This document shows positions 34,505 through 43,851 of a DNA stretch of 64,000 bases, piece after piece; position 1 is the first letter of the stretch, and each line of letters opens with the position of its first letter. Location: NCBI RefSeq assembly GCF_029210495.1, contig NZ_JARGDK010000001.1, positions 393,932 to 457,931 on the forward strand. The letters are read 5' to 3'. Made by a program: the position numbers and the translations under genes. This DNA comes from Pseudothioclava nitratireducens (GTDB taxonomy: Bacteria > Pseudomonadota > Alphaproteobacteria > Rhodobacterales > Rhodobacteraceae). The notes below the pieces were generated by a model that was given only the letters and a program-made list of their open reading frames with translations, had not been told where the DNA came from and did no database searches.

Positions 34505-35761
34505 ATGCCGCTTCTTGTCATGAAATTCGGCGGCACCTCGGTGGCCGATCTCGACCGCATCGCGAATGCGGCCGAGAAGGTGCGCCGCGAGGTCGAACGC
34601 GGCTATGACGTCATCGTCATCGTCTCGGCCATGTCCGGCAAGACCAACGAACTCGTCGGCTGGGTCGAACAGACCTCGCCCCTCTATGATGCGCGCGAGT
34701 ATGACGCTGTCGTGTCCTCGGGCGAGAACGTGACCGCAGGTCTGATGGCGCTGCGCCTGCAAGAGATGGGCGTGCCCGCGCGCAGCTGGCAAGGCTGGCA
34801 AGTGCCGATCAAGACGACCTCGGCCCACTCGGCCGCGCGCTTTGTCGACATCCCGCGCGAGAACCTCGATGCAAAGTTCGAAGAGGGCATGAAGGTCGCG
34901 GTCATCGCGGGCTTCCAGGGCCTCTCCGAGGAAAACCGGATCACCACGCTGGGCCGGGGAGGCTCGGACACCACCGCCGTGGCCTTTGCCGCCGCGTTTG
35001 GTGCAGAGCGCTGCGATATCTACACCGATGTGGACGGGGTCTACACGACCGACCCGCGCATCTCGGACAAGGCGCGCAAGCTCGACAAGATCGCCTTCGA
35101 GGAAATGCTCGAACTCGCATCGCTCGGCGCGAAGGTCCTGCAAACCCGTTCGGTCGAACTGGCGATGCGTTACAATGTGCGCCTGCGGGTGCTGTCCTCC
35201 TTCGAGGATACCGACGAGAATTCTGGAACCCTGGTCTGTGGCGAGGATGAAATCATGGAATCGAAAGTTGTCTCGGGCGTGGCTTATTCGCGCGACGAAG
35301 CGAAAATGACCCTCGTGACCGTCGAGGATCGCCCCGGCATCGCCAGCGCGATCTTTGGCCCGCTCGCCGAAGCCGGCGTGAACGTGGACATGATCGTTCA
35401 GAACATCTCCGAGCGTCAGGCCGATCACGAGGCCAAGGTCACCGACATGACCTTCTCCTGCCCGATCAATCAGGTCGCCCGCGCCCAGAAAGCGATGGAA
35501 GAGGCCAAGGCACGCGGCGACATCGCCTATGATGATCTGATCGTCGACACCGATGTGGCCAAGGTTTCGGTCGTGGGCATCGGCATGCGCAGCCATGCGG
35601 GCGTCGCCGCCGAAATGTTCAAGGCGCTCTCTGCCGAGAATATCAACATCAAGGTCATTTCCACCTCCGAGATCAAGATTTCCGTCCTGATCGACCGGAA
35701 ATATATGGAACTGGCCGTGCAGGCCCTCCATGATGCCTTCGAACTGGAGAAATCGGCCTGA
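34505..35761 (+). CDS. lysC: Aspartate kinase
   Basis: A 418-residue cytosolic kinase that phosphorylates aspartate, opening the lysine, threonine and methionine branches. The N-terminal kinase domain has MKFGGTSVADLDRI and the catalytic GRGGSDTTAVAFAAA. Two C-terminal ACT domains (about residues 265-410) mediate allosteric feedback. The length is standard for the monofunctional class. It lies alone in front of ptsP, 42 bases away. thrC of the same pathway is about 13 kb downstream on the other strand. Confidence 0.96.
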   Translation: MPLLVMKFGGTSVADLDRIANAAEKVRREVERGYDVIVIVSAMSGKTNELVGWVEQTSPLYDAREYDAVVSSGENVTAGLMALRLQEMGVPARSWQGWQVPIKTTSAHSAARFVDIPRENLDAKFEEGMKVAVIAGFQGLSEENRITTLGRGGSDTTAVAFAAAFGAERCDIYTDVDGVYTTDPRISDKARKLDKIAFEEMLELASLGAKVLQTRSVELAMRYNVRLRVLSSFEDTDENSGTLVCGEDEIMESKVVSGVAYSRDEAKMTLVTVEDRPGIASAIFGPLAEAGVNVDMIVQNISERQADHEAKVTDMTFSCPINQVARAQKAMEEAKARGDIAYDDLIVDTDVAKVSVVGIGMRSHAGVAAEMFKALSAENINIKVISTSEIKISVLIDRKYMELAVQALHDAFELEKSA

Positions 35762-35803
35762 TCGTAATCGGGCCCTTTGAGAGACGGGGGCTGAACCGAC
35801 ATC

Positions 35804-38047
35804 ATGCCGGATCGCAGCGAAAGCGATAGTCGCAACCTGTTGCGGCGCTTGCGCGACACGCTGGCCACCCAAGGGGGTGGCCAAGACCGGCTTGACCACA
35901 TCACCCACCTGATCGCGGATTCGATGGGCACGCAGGTGTGCTCGATCTACCTGTTCCGCGACCCCGAAACGCTCGAACTCTGCGCGACCGAGGGCCTCAA
36001 GCCTGAATCCGTCCACCAGACGCGAATGCGGCTGGGCGAGGGTCTCGTCGGGCGCGTGGCGCGCACGGGCACCCCGATCAACACGGGCGATGCCCCGTCG
36101 GAGCCGGGCTTCCGCTACATGCCCGAGACCGGGGAAGAGATTTACTCGAGCTTCCTCGGCGTCCCGATCCAACGCGTGGGCGAAAAGCTGGGCGTTCTTG
36201 TCGTGCAGTCGAAACAGGCGCGCAGCTTCTCCGAGGACGAGGTCTACGGCCTTGAGGTCGTGGCGATGGTGCTGGCCGAGATGACCGAACTGGGCGCTTT
36301 CGTCGGCGACAACAATAACGGCATTGGCGCGGCGCACCGTTTCCCGGTGATGTTCCGTGGCTCGACCGGGCAGGAAGGTGCCGCCGAAGGCCGCGTCTGG
36401 CTCCACGAACCGCGCGTCGTTGTCACCAACCCGGTCGGCGACGATCCCGAGACCGAGATGGCCCGCCTGACCCGCGCCATCGAGGCGCTGCGCGACCAGA
36501 TCAACGAAATGCTCGAAGGATCGGCGGCGATGGACAAGGACCATCGTCAGGTTCTCGAGACCTATCGGATGCTGGCCAATTCGCGTGGCTGGATGCGCCG
36601 CATGGGCGAGGATATCGAGCGCGGCCTCTCGGCTGAATCCGCCGTCGAGAAAGAGCAATCGACCGCGCGCGCACGTCTCGAACAATCGCCCGACCCCTAT
36701 CTGCGCGAACGGCTGAACGACCTCGATGATTTGTCCAATCGGCTCCTGCGTATCCTCACCGGTCAGGGCTCGGATACGGGCGCCGAGCTGCCCGAAGACC
36801 CGGTGCTCGTCGCGCGCAATATCGGCCCTGCCGAACTGCTGGAATATGGCCGTGCGCTTAAGGGTGTCGTTCTGGAAGAGGGCTCTGTTGGCAGCCACGC
36901 CGCCATTGTCGCCCGCGCGCTGTCGATCCCGCTGGTGATCCATGCAAGCCGCATCACCACCGAAGCCCTGAATGGTGACCAGATCCTAGTGGATGGCGAT
37001 CAGGGCATTGCCCATCTGCGCCCCGAAGAGAACGTGGCCAAAGCCTTCCGCGAGAAGATCGCGATGCAGGCCGAGGCGCAGAAGCGCTACTCCGATTTGC
37101 GCGACAAGCCGGCGCGGGATCGCTCGGGGATCGAAATCAGCCTGATGATGAATGCAGGCCTTATGGCGGACCTGCCGTCGCTTGATGGCTCAGGCGCGAC
37201 GGGCGTCGGCCTGTTCCGCACCGAATTGCAATTCCTGACCCGAACGCGCGTGCCGCGCCGAGATGAGCTCGCTGCGCTCTATGCGCGGGTGATGGACGCG
37301 GCGGGCGACAAGCGGGTCTATTTCCGCACGCTCGATATCGGCTCCGACAAGGTGCTGCCCTACATGAAGCCGCAAGAAGAACCGAACCCCGCGATGGGCT
37401 GGCGCGCGCTGCGGGTGGGGCTCGACAAGCCGGGCGTGCTGTCGATGCAGCTTCAGGCGCTTCTGCGTGCCGCCAACGGGCGCCCGCTGAGCGTGATGTT
37501 CCCCTTCGTGGCGACGCCGGAAGAGTTCTATCGCGCGCGCGATGCACTCCTGCACCAGCGCGACCGCGAGGCCAAGTTGGGCCGCCCAGTGCCCAAGGAG
37601 TTGCGGATCGGCGCGATGCTGGAGACGCCCTCGCTCGGCTTTGCGCCGGACAGCTTCTACAAGGCGTGCGATTTCATCTCGATCGGCGGGAACGACCTCA
37701 AGCAGTTCTTCTTTGCCGCCGACCGCGAAAACGAACGGGTGCGCCGGCGCTACGACACGCTGCACAGCTCGTTCCTGACCTTCCTGGAGCGCATCATCGC
37801 GCGCTGCGGCGCCACTGGGACCGTGCTGAGTTTTTGCGGCGAGGATGCGGGCCGCCCCGTCGAAGCGCTGACCTTCGCCGCGCTCGGCATTCGCAAACTC
37901 TCGATGCGCCCAGCCTCGATCGGCCCGGTCAAGCACCTGATCCGCCGCTCCGATCTTGGCGAGCTGCGCGCGATCATTCAGAAGTCGCGCAATGCGGGCG
38001 ATGAAAGCGTACGCCCTGCGGTGATGAGCTATCTCGCAAGCCTCTGA
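35804..38047 (+). CDS. ptsP: Phosphoenolpyruvate-protein phosphotransferase PtsP (EI-Ntr)
   Basis: A 747-residue enzyme I of the nitrogen PTS. An N-terminal GAF domain (about residues 20-165, GDAPSEPGFRYM) senses nitrogen status. The swivelling phospho-histidine domain follows, with active H365 in GSVGSHAAIVARA. The PEP-binding TIM barrel lies at about residues 430-740 (GATGVGLFRTELQFL, MRPASIGPVK). It passes phosphate from PEP to NPr and EIIA-Ntr, encoded elsewhere, and so influences nitrogen, potassium and envelope regulation. It follows lysC by 42 bases and is convergent with the EcsC-like gene. Confidence 0.95.
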   Translation: MPDRSESDSRNLLRRLRDTLATQGGGQDRLDHITHLIADSMGTQVCSIYLFRDPETLELCATEGLKPESVHQTRMRLGEGLVGRVARTGTPINTGDAPSEPGFRYMPETGEEIYSSFLGVPIQRVGEKLGVLVVQSKQARSFSEDEVYGLEVVAMVLAEMTELGAFVGDNNNGIGAAHRFPVMFRGSTGQEGAAEGRVWLHEPRVVVTNPVGDDPETEMARLTRAIEALRDQINEMLEGSAAMDKDHRQVLETYRMLANSRGWMRRMGEDIERGLSAESAVEKEQSTARARLEQSPDPYLRERLNDLDDLSNRLLRILTGQGSDTGAELPEDPVLVARNIGPAELLEYGRALKGVVLEEGSVGSHAAIVARALSIPLVIHASRITTEALNGDQILVDGDQGIAHLRPEENVAKAFREKIAMQAEAQKRYSDLRDKPARDRSGIEISLMMNAGLMADLPSLDGSGATGVGLFRTELQFLTRTRVPRRDELAALYARVMDAAGDKRVYFRTLDIGSDKVLPYMKPQEEPNPAMGWRALRVGLDKPGVLSMQLQALLRAANGRPLSVMFPFVATPEEFYRARDALLHQRDREAKLGRPVPKELRIGAMLETPSLGFAPDSFYKACDFISIGGNDLKQFFFAADRENERVRRRYDTLHSSFLTFLERIIARCGATGTVLSFCGEDAGRPVEALTFAALGIRKLSMRPASIGPVKHLIRRSDLGELRAIIQKSRNAGDESVRPAVMSYLASL

Positions 38048-38073
38048 CCCATGCGCACCTGTCTCGGGCGGGT

Positions 38074-38090
38074 CGCTCCGCGGGGGATAT
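38074..38090. repeat. Copy of a 17-bp dispersed element
   Basis: CGCTCCGCGGGGGATAT in the gap between ptsP and the EcsC-like gene. An exact reverse-complement copy lies at 63822-63838. Confidence 0.7.
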
Positions 38091-38110
38091 TTTCAGCAGA
38101 CTGACAGGGC

Positions 38111-38869
38111 TCAGGTTTTGCGCGTAATCCGCGCGATCAGTTCCTCGCGCAGCAGCCCCTCGTCCTGCTCGAGGTCGCGGGCAAGCGCCTTGAGCCCGAA
38201 ATGCACATGGGCGATTTCCTGGTAATAACTGGTGAAGGAATAGTTCACCGCCGCGCCTGCAACCGCCCCCAGAACGGGCGCAGCCTGCGCCGCAAGCTTT
38301 TGCCCGAGCACGGCCGATAGTTTGGGGGCCACCCGCGCGATCAGGCTGTTGAGGCTTGCGCCCGTGATCGTCATTCGGGCAGTCATGAACCCCATATCCG
38401 ACCCGTCATCCCGTGCCAGCGGCCCGGCGGACGCAAAGACACGCAGACATTCCACCCGAACCTCTTCCGAGGCGGGATCGAAGCCATGCTCAGCGGCGAT
38501 ACCCTGAATGGCGCGCAGCAACATGGTCACGGTGAAGGGCAGTTCCGCCAAAGCGCCGGGCAAACCGCCGAAGCCGCCCGCTGCCCCCATCGCAGTGGTC
38601 AGCGTCGTATTCACCCAATCCGGCCGATCCTCGACCAGACCGCGCGACCGGCTGGCGGCATGAAAGGCGGTCTCGAGCGCCTGCGCGGTTGCGCCTTCCA
38701 ACCCACCACGGATCGGGGCGGGCAGCTTGGCCAGCAACCCTTCGGCGGTGCCGCCAAGATAGGTCAACACCTGCATCCCCACACCCGAGGCCGCACGGTG
38801 TCTTTTGGCCAAGGCGTCGAGCGCGGCCTTGGTCTTTCCATCGGTGACGGGCGGCAAAATCTCGGCCAT
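38111..38869 (-). CDS. EcsC family protein
   Basis: A 252-residue protein. Most of it (about residues 30-245) matches the EcsC family, with Gly/Ala-rich amphipathic helices such as TTLTTAMGAAGGFGGLPGALAE, long enough to be membrane-associated; only motif positions are given here. ATG 38869 has GGAGG seven bases upstream. EcsC proteins are linked to ABC-2-type secretion in Bacillus, but function in proteobacteria is undefined. It lies 51 bases downstream of the GNAT gene on the same strand. Confidence 0.8.
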   Translation of the reverse strand: MAEILPPVTDGKTKAALDALAKRHRAASGVGMQVLTYLGGTAEGLLAKLPAPIRGGLEGATAQALETAFHAASRSRGLVEDRPDWVNTTLTTAMGAAGGFGGLPGALAELPFTVTMLLRAIQGIAAEHGFDPASEEVRVECLRVFASAGPLARDDGSDMGFMTARMTITGASLNSLIARVAPKLSAVLGQKLAAQAAPVLGAVAGAAVNYSFTSYYQEIAHVHFGLKALARDLEQDEGLLREELIARITRKT

Positions 38870-38920
38870 GCGGGCACCTCCATTTCGGTCAATATGGGGG
38901 TGGTGCGGCGGCTGCACCAG

Positions 38921-39406
38921 TCAGTCCTGCGCTTTTTCGACAGGGCCGGTGACGCCCTCCCAAGCGCCGGGAACAAGTTCAAGCCCCAACACCCGGTCCG
39001 GGTTGGTGGGCGGCGGCATCACCACATCGTCGAGCTTCTCAAAACCGAAACGCGCATAGTATGGGGCATCGCCGACGAGCAGGACGCGCTCCCACCCCAA
39101 GCGCCGCGCTTCCGCAAGGCTTTCCTGCATCAGGAGCCCGCCCAGCCCCTCGCCCTGCCGGGTAGGGTGCACCGCGACGGGGCCGAGCAGCAACACGCGC
39201 CGCCCGCCAACCGTTACCGGCCAATAGCGGATCACAGCGGCAAGGATGCCATCCTCGCGCAATGTAAGGCAAAGAGGCGCAACTTTAGCCACCCCCTCGC
39301 GCAGACGGTAGGAAGACAACGCCGTTCGGCCCGGCGCGAAGCAGAGGTCGTAGAGCGCCTCGACCTCCCACCAGTCCTCTTCGGTTTCTTCCTCAAGCTG
39401 ATACAT
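38921..39406 (-). CDS. GNAT family N-acetyltransferase
   Basis: A 161-residue acetyltransferase. The acetyl-CoA loop is GPVAVHPTRQGEGLGGLLMQ at about residues 78-97, followed by VLLVGDAPYYARFGFEK, the typical motif-B end. The substrate is unknown; the sequence resembles YhbS-type enzymes. ATG 39406 lies within a large open frame that continues upstream, but residues before it have no family character. It is divergent from the flavin reductase gene, with a 78-base gap. Confidence 0.85.
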   Translation of the reverse strand: MYQLEEETEEDWWEVEALYDLCFAPGRTALSSYRLREGVAKVAPLCLTLREDGILAAVIRYWPVTVGGRRVLLLGPVAVHPTRQGEGLGGLLMQESLAEARRLGWERVLLVGDAPYYARFGFEKLDDVVMPPPTNPDRVLGLELVPGAWEGVTGPVEKAQD

Positions 39407-39484
39407 CCGCCCCGCGCGCCCCGATTCCCCTTCATCACGCGGGTAGCATGCGCTAGGCTCGGGTTCAAACCCGATGGAGCCGCG

Positions 39485-40084
39485 ATGTTCTACCAACTTA
39501 CCGAGGGACATCCTCTGCCGCATAACCCGTTCAGCGCCATCGTCGCGCCCAGACCCATCGCGTGGATTGGCACACGCGGCAAGCTGGGGGATAATCTCGC
39601 GCCCTATTCCTTCTTCAATGCGGTGGCTTATACGCCGCCTCAGATCATGTTCGCTTCGACCGCTGCGAAACCGGATCGGGACGGCACGAAGGATACTCTG
39701 GCCCAGATCCGCGAGAGCGGGGTTTTCTCGATCAACCTTGTAACGACAGATATGATCGATGCGATGAACGCCAGCTCCGCGCCGCTCCCGGCGGGCGGAG
39801 ATGAGTTTGATCATGCCGGTGTCACCAAAGCCGAATGCCGCAGCATAGATGTGCCAAGGGTGTCTGACGCGCCGGCCACTCTCGAATGTCGGCTCGTGCA
39901 GGAAATCCCGCTTCTGGGTGCCGCGAATTTTCTTATCCATGGCGAGGTCGTCGGCATCCATATCCGCGACGACTGCCTGAATGACGGGCGCTATAGCCCG
40001 CCGCCGCGGCTCGCCCGGCTTGGCTATCGTGATTACGCGGCGATCACCGAGGTCTTTGAACTCGAGCGCCCCCTTGGCGGTTAG
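39485..40084 (+). CDS. Flavin reductase family protein
   Basis: A 199-residue FMN-binding split-barrel protein. RPIAWIGTRGKLGDNLAPYSFFNAVAYTPP spans positions about 22-51 and is the FMN-binding core; FLIHGEVVGIHI marks the C-terminal strand. Such proteins reduce flavin for partner monooxygenases or bind FMN alone. ATG 39485 has GGAG five bases upstream. No monooxygenase gene is adjacent. Confidence 0.85.
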   Translation: MFYQLTEGHPLPHNPFSAIVAPRPIAWIGTRGKLGDNLAPYSFFNAVAYTPPQIMFASTAAKPDRDGTKDTLAQIRESGVFSINLVTTDMIDAMNASSAPLPAGGDEFDHAGVTKAECRSIDVPRVSDAPATLECRLVQEIPLLGAANFLIHGEVVGIHIRDDCLNDGRYSPPPRLARLGYRDYAAITEVFELERPLGG

Positions 40085-40085
40085 C

Positions 40086-40228
40086 CTGGCCCGGGGGCTC
40101 TGCCCCCGCGCTGGCGCGCTCCCCCGGGATATTTGCAGCGATTGGAATAGCAAGTTTCGTTCACATCCAATCGCCGGAAATATCCCGGGGGTGAATTTGC
40201 CGACAGGCAAAGAGGGGGCAGCGCCCCT
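40086..40228. repeat. Palindromic intergenic element
   Basis: Two 25-base arms, 40121-40145 and 40167-40191, pair as CCCCCGGGATATTT with AAATATCCCGGGGG and GCGATTGG with CCAATCGC, with three mismatched bases between. Smaller GC hairpins flank both sides. The element separates convergent ends of the flavin reductase and DMT genes and may terminate both. Related GGGGG-ATAT sequence lies at 38074, and a GCAGCGCCCC segment at about 45990. Confidence 0.7.
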
Positions 40229-41095
40229 TTACCCGCGCGGTCGATGCAAGAGCGTGTAGAGGCCCGAGGCGAGGATCAGCCCCGCGCCGATCATCATCGG
40301 CCAGTCCAGACGCTCCGCGAAGACCAGCACGCCCAGCGCGACCCCGAAGACGAGCCGCGTATATCTGAATGGCGTCACGACCGAGACCTCGCCGATCCGC
40401 ATCGCCGCCGTCAGCCCCCAATAGGCGAGCACGCCGACCACGCAGGCCAGCATCACCGCACCTGTCGCAGCCGGGCCGGGGAGCGTCGCGCCGCCGCTTA
40501 CCCCCAGCATCACCACGCCCGTCGGGATCAGCGCAGCGAAGCCATAGAGTCCGAGCTGGAAATTCGACAGGACCTTGGGGGCGGCCCGCGTTGCCAAATC
40601 GCGCCCGGCAAAGCCGAACATGCCGAGCACGGTCCAGAGCGCGGCGGGCACGAAGCCTTCGAGGCCCGGACGCAGCACGATCAAAACGCCGAGAAAGCCA
40701 ATCCCAATCGCAAGCCAGCGGCGGACCCCGACCTTTTCGTGGAACAGCACCGCCGCCCCCGCCACAACCACCAGCGGCGTCGCCTGCAAGATCGCCGAGG
40801 CGTTTGAGAGCGGGGTGAGCGCGATGCCAAGCGTGTAGCCAAGCCGACCGATCACCTCCATCACCGCTTTGATGATCAGTGGGCGGCTCAGGATCGCCGG
40901 ATGCCAGAGCCGTTGCCCCGCGCGTTTTGCGAGCATCACGAAACCCAGCATCCCGCCAAGCCCAAAAAGGATCAGCGCCTCGCCGACCGGGATCTCCTGC
41001 GTGGCACGTTTGAGCGCCATATCCTCGACGGCAAAGCCCGCCATCGCCGCCACCATCAGCGCCGCGCCGCGCAGGTTCTCGCGCCTGATATCCAT
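40229..41095 (-). CDS. EamA/DMT family transporter
   Basis: A 288-residue inner-membrane protein with about ten hydrophobic helices in two EamA repeats (about residues 8-140 and 150-285). VVVAGAAVLFHEKVGVRRWLAIG and TRLVFGVALGVLVFAERLDW, given by their key residues, are the conserved repeat ends. Such exporters move metabolites such as amino acids or nucleosides. It is divergent from mtnP, with a 151-base gap. The substrate is unknown. Confidence 0.88.
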   Translation of the reverse strand: MDIRRENLRGAALMVAAMAGFAVEDMALKRATQEIPVGEALILFGLGGMLGFVMLAKRAGQRLWHPAILSRPLIIKAVMEVIGRLGYTLGIALTPLSNASAILQATPLVVVAGAAVLFHEKVGVRRWLAIGIGFLGVLIVLRPGLEGFVPAALWTVLGMFGFAGRDLATRAAPKVLSNFQLGLYGFAALIPTGVVMLGVSGGATLPGPAATGAVMLACVVGVLAYWGLTAAMRIGEVSVVTPFRYTRLVFGVALGVLVFAERLDWPMMIGAGLILASGLYTLLHRPRG

Positions 41096-41246
41096 TGCCG
41101 AAGCCCTCCCGGCGCGCGGGCGAACATTCCGGCGCGTCCGGCGATTTATACATATCCACTCCGCCGCGAACAGGGCGTTCCGTCCCCCTTTTCATGGCTG
41201 CCTCTCGGGTCTAGGCTTAGTCGAGGCACTGCGGATGGAGAGGCGA

Positions 41247-42113
41247 ATGGACAAGATGATCGGCGTGATCGGCGGCTCGGGCGTTTATGAGATTGACGGC
41301 CTCGAACAGGCGGAATGGACCGAGGTCGAGACCCCCTTCGGCGCGCCTTCGGACCAGATCCTGACCGGGGTTCTGAACGGCACCCGAATGGCCTTCTTGC
41401 CCCGTCATGGACGCGGGCATGTGCATACGCCCTCAACCGTGCCGTATCGCGCGAATATCTTTGCGATGAAGGTCCTAGGCGTGACCGATCTTGTCGCGGT
41501 CTCGGCGGTAGGTTCGCTGAAAGAAGCCTATGCGCCGGGCGATTTCGTGATCATCGACCAGTATATCGACCGCACCTTCGCGCGAGAAAAGACCTTCTTT
41601 GGGCCGGGTCTGGTGGGCCACGTTCCTTTCGCGCATCCGATCTGCCCGGTTCTGGCCGAGGCCTGTGCCCAGGCGGCGCGGATGACGGGCGTGACCGTGC
41701 ATCAGGGGGGCACCTATGTCGCGATGGAGGGACCGCAATTCTCGACCCTTGCCGAGAGTCGCCTCTATCGCAGCTGGGGCGCGGATGTGATCGGAATGAC
41801 CGGGATGCCCGAAGCCAAGCTCGCCCGCGAGGCCGAGCTTTGTTATGCCTGCGTCGCAATGGTGACCGACTACGACTGTTGGCACCCGGGCCATGATGCG
41901 GTCGATGTCGCGCAGGTCGTTGCGGTTGCCGTCAAGAATGCCGGCAAGGCGCGGAGCTTGGTCGCGTCGCTGCCAGAGTTGCTGGCGGGGCCCAAGACCG
42001 ACTGCACGGCGGGCTGCGGGCATGCGCTGGACAGCGCGATCATGACCGCACCTGCGAAATACGATGCTGAGATGGTGGCGAAACTGAAACCAATCATGGG
42101 GCGGGTCTTGTGA
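41247..42113 (+). CDS. mtnP: S-methyl-5'-thioadenosine phosphorylase
   Basis: A 288-residue enzyme that splits methylthioadenosine to adenine and methylthioribose-1-phosphate in methionine salvage. The start IGVIGGSGVYEIDGLEQ, the phosphate-binding LPRHGRGHVHTPS, and VAMEGPQFSTLAES with GMTGMPEAKLAREAE are family signatures. ATG 41247 follows GGAGAGG. Its stop overlaps the GTG of the next gene (42110-42113). With apt three genes on, the operon would recycle the adenine released. Confidence 0.95.
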   Translation: MDKMIGVIGGSGVYEIDGLEQAEWTEVETPFGAPSDQILTGVLNGTRMAFLPRHGRGHVHTPSTVPYRANIFAMKVLGVTDLVAVSAVGSLKEAYAPGDFVIIDQYIDRTFAREKTFFGPGLVGHVPFAHPICPVLAEACAQAARMTGVTVHQGGTYVAMEGPQFSTLAESRLYRSWGADVIGMTGMPEAKLAREAELCYACVAMVTDYDCWHPGHDAVDVAQVVAVAVKNAGKARSLVASLPELLAGPKTDCTAGCGHALDSAIMTAPAKYDAEMVAKLKPIMGRVL

Positions 42114-43372
42114 AGGTTCTGATCCTCGGCGCGGACGGCTTCATTGGCCGTCATCTCGCCTTCGGCCTGCGCGCCGAAGGGGCCGAGATCATTGCATCGG
42201 CGCGGCGGGTCAAAGCGCTGGCAGAGATGGGGTTCGACACGATCAAGGCGGACCTGACCAACCCTGCCACGCACCGGGCGGCGTTCTGGCGCCCTCACCT
42301 GCAAGGCACGGTTCATGTGATCAATGCCGCCGGCCTGCTGTCAGGGTCGGAGAGCGAGTTCGAAGCCGTGCATGTTGCGGCCCCAAGCGCCGTATTGGCT
42401 GCGCTCGACAAAGGACGGATGGTGCATATTTCCGCTGTCGGCATCGACAGCACCGAGACCCCGTTCGCGCGTTGGCGGCGCGCTGCCGAAGCCGCTCTCG
42501 GGTCTTCGGAGCAGGTCACGATCCTGCGTCCGGGCCTCGTGCTGGGCGACAGTTCCTATGGCGGCTCCTCGCTCCTGCGCGCCTTTGCGGCGCTGCCCTG
42601 GTTGCGTCCGGTCGTGGGGTCGGGTGAGCAGCCCTTCAACCCGATCCATGCCGATGACCTCGCCCGCATCTGCGCCGAATGTCTGCGCATCCCCCCGGGG
42701 CCCGGCATCTGGGAGATCGGCGGGCCGGAGACACTGAGCCAATCCGACCTCGGCGCGCTCTATCGCCGTTGGTTGGGGCGCCCGCCCGCGCGGGTGCTGC
42801 GCTTGCCGACCGGCCTTGCCCGCAGCTTGGGCCGCATCGGCGAGGCGCTCCGTTTCGGCCCGATTTCCGCGACGGCGGTGGCGCAACTCGAGGCAGGTGT
42901 CACCGCCAATTCGACGGCGCTGCTGGAGCGTGTCAAAACCCGGCCTCGCAGCGTGACCGCATTCGTCATGGCCCGTCCGGCGGGGACACAAGACCTCTGG
43001 CACGCGCGTCTCTACCTTCTCAAGCCGCTGATCCGGCTGCTGCTTGCAATCCTTTGGCTCGGCTCGGCGCTGGCGGGCATTCTGACGCCGGACAGCGTGG
43101 TCTACGCGCTCTTGCCCGACGTTCCGCAGGGATTTGCGCTGTTGATGGCGCGGGCGGGTGGTGTAATCGACCTCCTGATCGGGATCGCGCTTTTGGGGCA
43201 TTGGCGGCCCCGGTTCATCGCCTGGGCGCAGCTTGTGATCGTGCTCGGCTATACGATCGGCCTTAGTGCACTCGCGCCGCATCTGTGGCTCGAACCCCTC
43301 GGCGGGCTTCTCAAGAACCTGCCGATCCTCGCGCTCCTGACCGTGCATCTGGCGCTTCTGGACGAGCGGTAA
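42110..43372 (+). CDS. NAD-dependent epimerase fused to DoxX-like membrane domain
   Basis: A 420-residue fusion. Residues 1 to about 285 are an extended SDR (LILGADGFIGRHLAFGL at the N-terminus, SAVGIDSTETPFARWRRAAE in place of a plain YxxxK). Residues about 300-420 hold four hydrophobic helices of the DoxX type. The usual SDR Tyr is not obvious, so catalysis is uncertain. Start GTG 42110 overlaps the mtnP stop by four bases, and its TAA overlaps the ATG of the next gene, so it is tightly coupled within the salvage operon. Confidence 0.8.
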   Translation: MKVLILGADGFIGRHLAFGLRAEGAEIIASARRVKALAEMGFDTIKADLTNPATHRAAFWRPHLQGTVHVINAAGLLSGSESEFEAVHVAAPSAVLAALDKGRMVHISAVGIDSTETPFARWRRAAEAALGSSEQVTILRPGLVLGDSSYGGSSLLRAFAALPWLRPVVGSGEQPFNPIHADDLARICAECLRIPPGPGIWEIGGPETLSQSDLGALYRRWLGRPPARVLRLPTGLARSLGRIGEALRFGPISATAVAQLEAGVTANSTALLERVKTRPRSVTAFVMARPAGTQDLWHARLYLLKPLIRLLLAILWLGSALAGILTPDSVVYALLPDVPQGFALLMARAGGVIDLLIGIALLGHWRPRFIAWAQLVIVLGYTIGLSALAPHLWLEPLGGLLKNLPILALLTVHLALLDER

Positions 43373-43848
43373 TGGACTGGTATGCCACGGCCCGCTGGGT
43401 CCATATCCTAAGCTCCACCGTGCTCTTCGGCACAGGTATCGGCACCGCCTTTCAGATGGTCTGGGCGATGCGGACAGCCCGCGTAGAGACAATCCACTCC
43501 GTCGCCTCTGGCGTGGTTGTCGCGGATTGGCTCTTCACAACGCCCGCCGGGATCATTCAGCCGTTCAGCGGGATTTGGCTCGCCCATCTCGCGGGGCATT
43601 CCCTGCTGTCGCCTTGGCTTCTGGCCAGCTTTGCGCTCTATCTGGTCGCGCTGGCCTGCTGGCTTCCGGTCGTATCGCTACAAATCCGCATCCGCGATCT
43701 GGCCGGAGAGGCCCTTGCCCAGAACCGCCCGCTTCCACCGCAGGCCCTGCGTCACTACCGCCTCTGGTTCGCGCTTGGCTGGCCTGCTTTCATCGGCCTC
43801 ATGGCCGTCTTCTGGCTGATGATCGCCAAACCCAGTTTCGGAGTCTGA
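43372..43848 (+). CDS. DUF2269 family membrane protein
   Basis: A 158-residue inner-membrane protein with four predicted helices (near residues 7-27, 48-68, 80-102 and 132-152). ARWVHILSSTVLFGTG at the start is the family hallmark. ATG 43372 overlaps the preceding stop (TAATG). Function unknown; three bases separate it from apt. The conserved His in WVH could bind heme, which is speculation. Confidence 0.85.
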   Translation: MDWYATARWVHILSSTVLFGTGIGTAFQMVWAMRTARVETIHSVASGVVVADWLFTTPAGIIQPFSGIWLAHLAGHSLLSPWLLASFALYLVALACWLPVVSLQIRIRDLAGEALAQNRPLPPQALRHYRLWFALGWPAFIGLMAVFWLMIAKPSFGV

Positions 43849-43851
43849 CCC

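Noticed and set aside
34154..36943. A 929-codon open frame on the minus strand
   Set aside because: It is antisense to the response regulator, lysC and ptsP, all of which are clear genes on the plus strand; no domain is visible.
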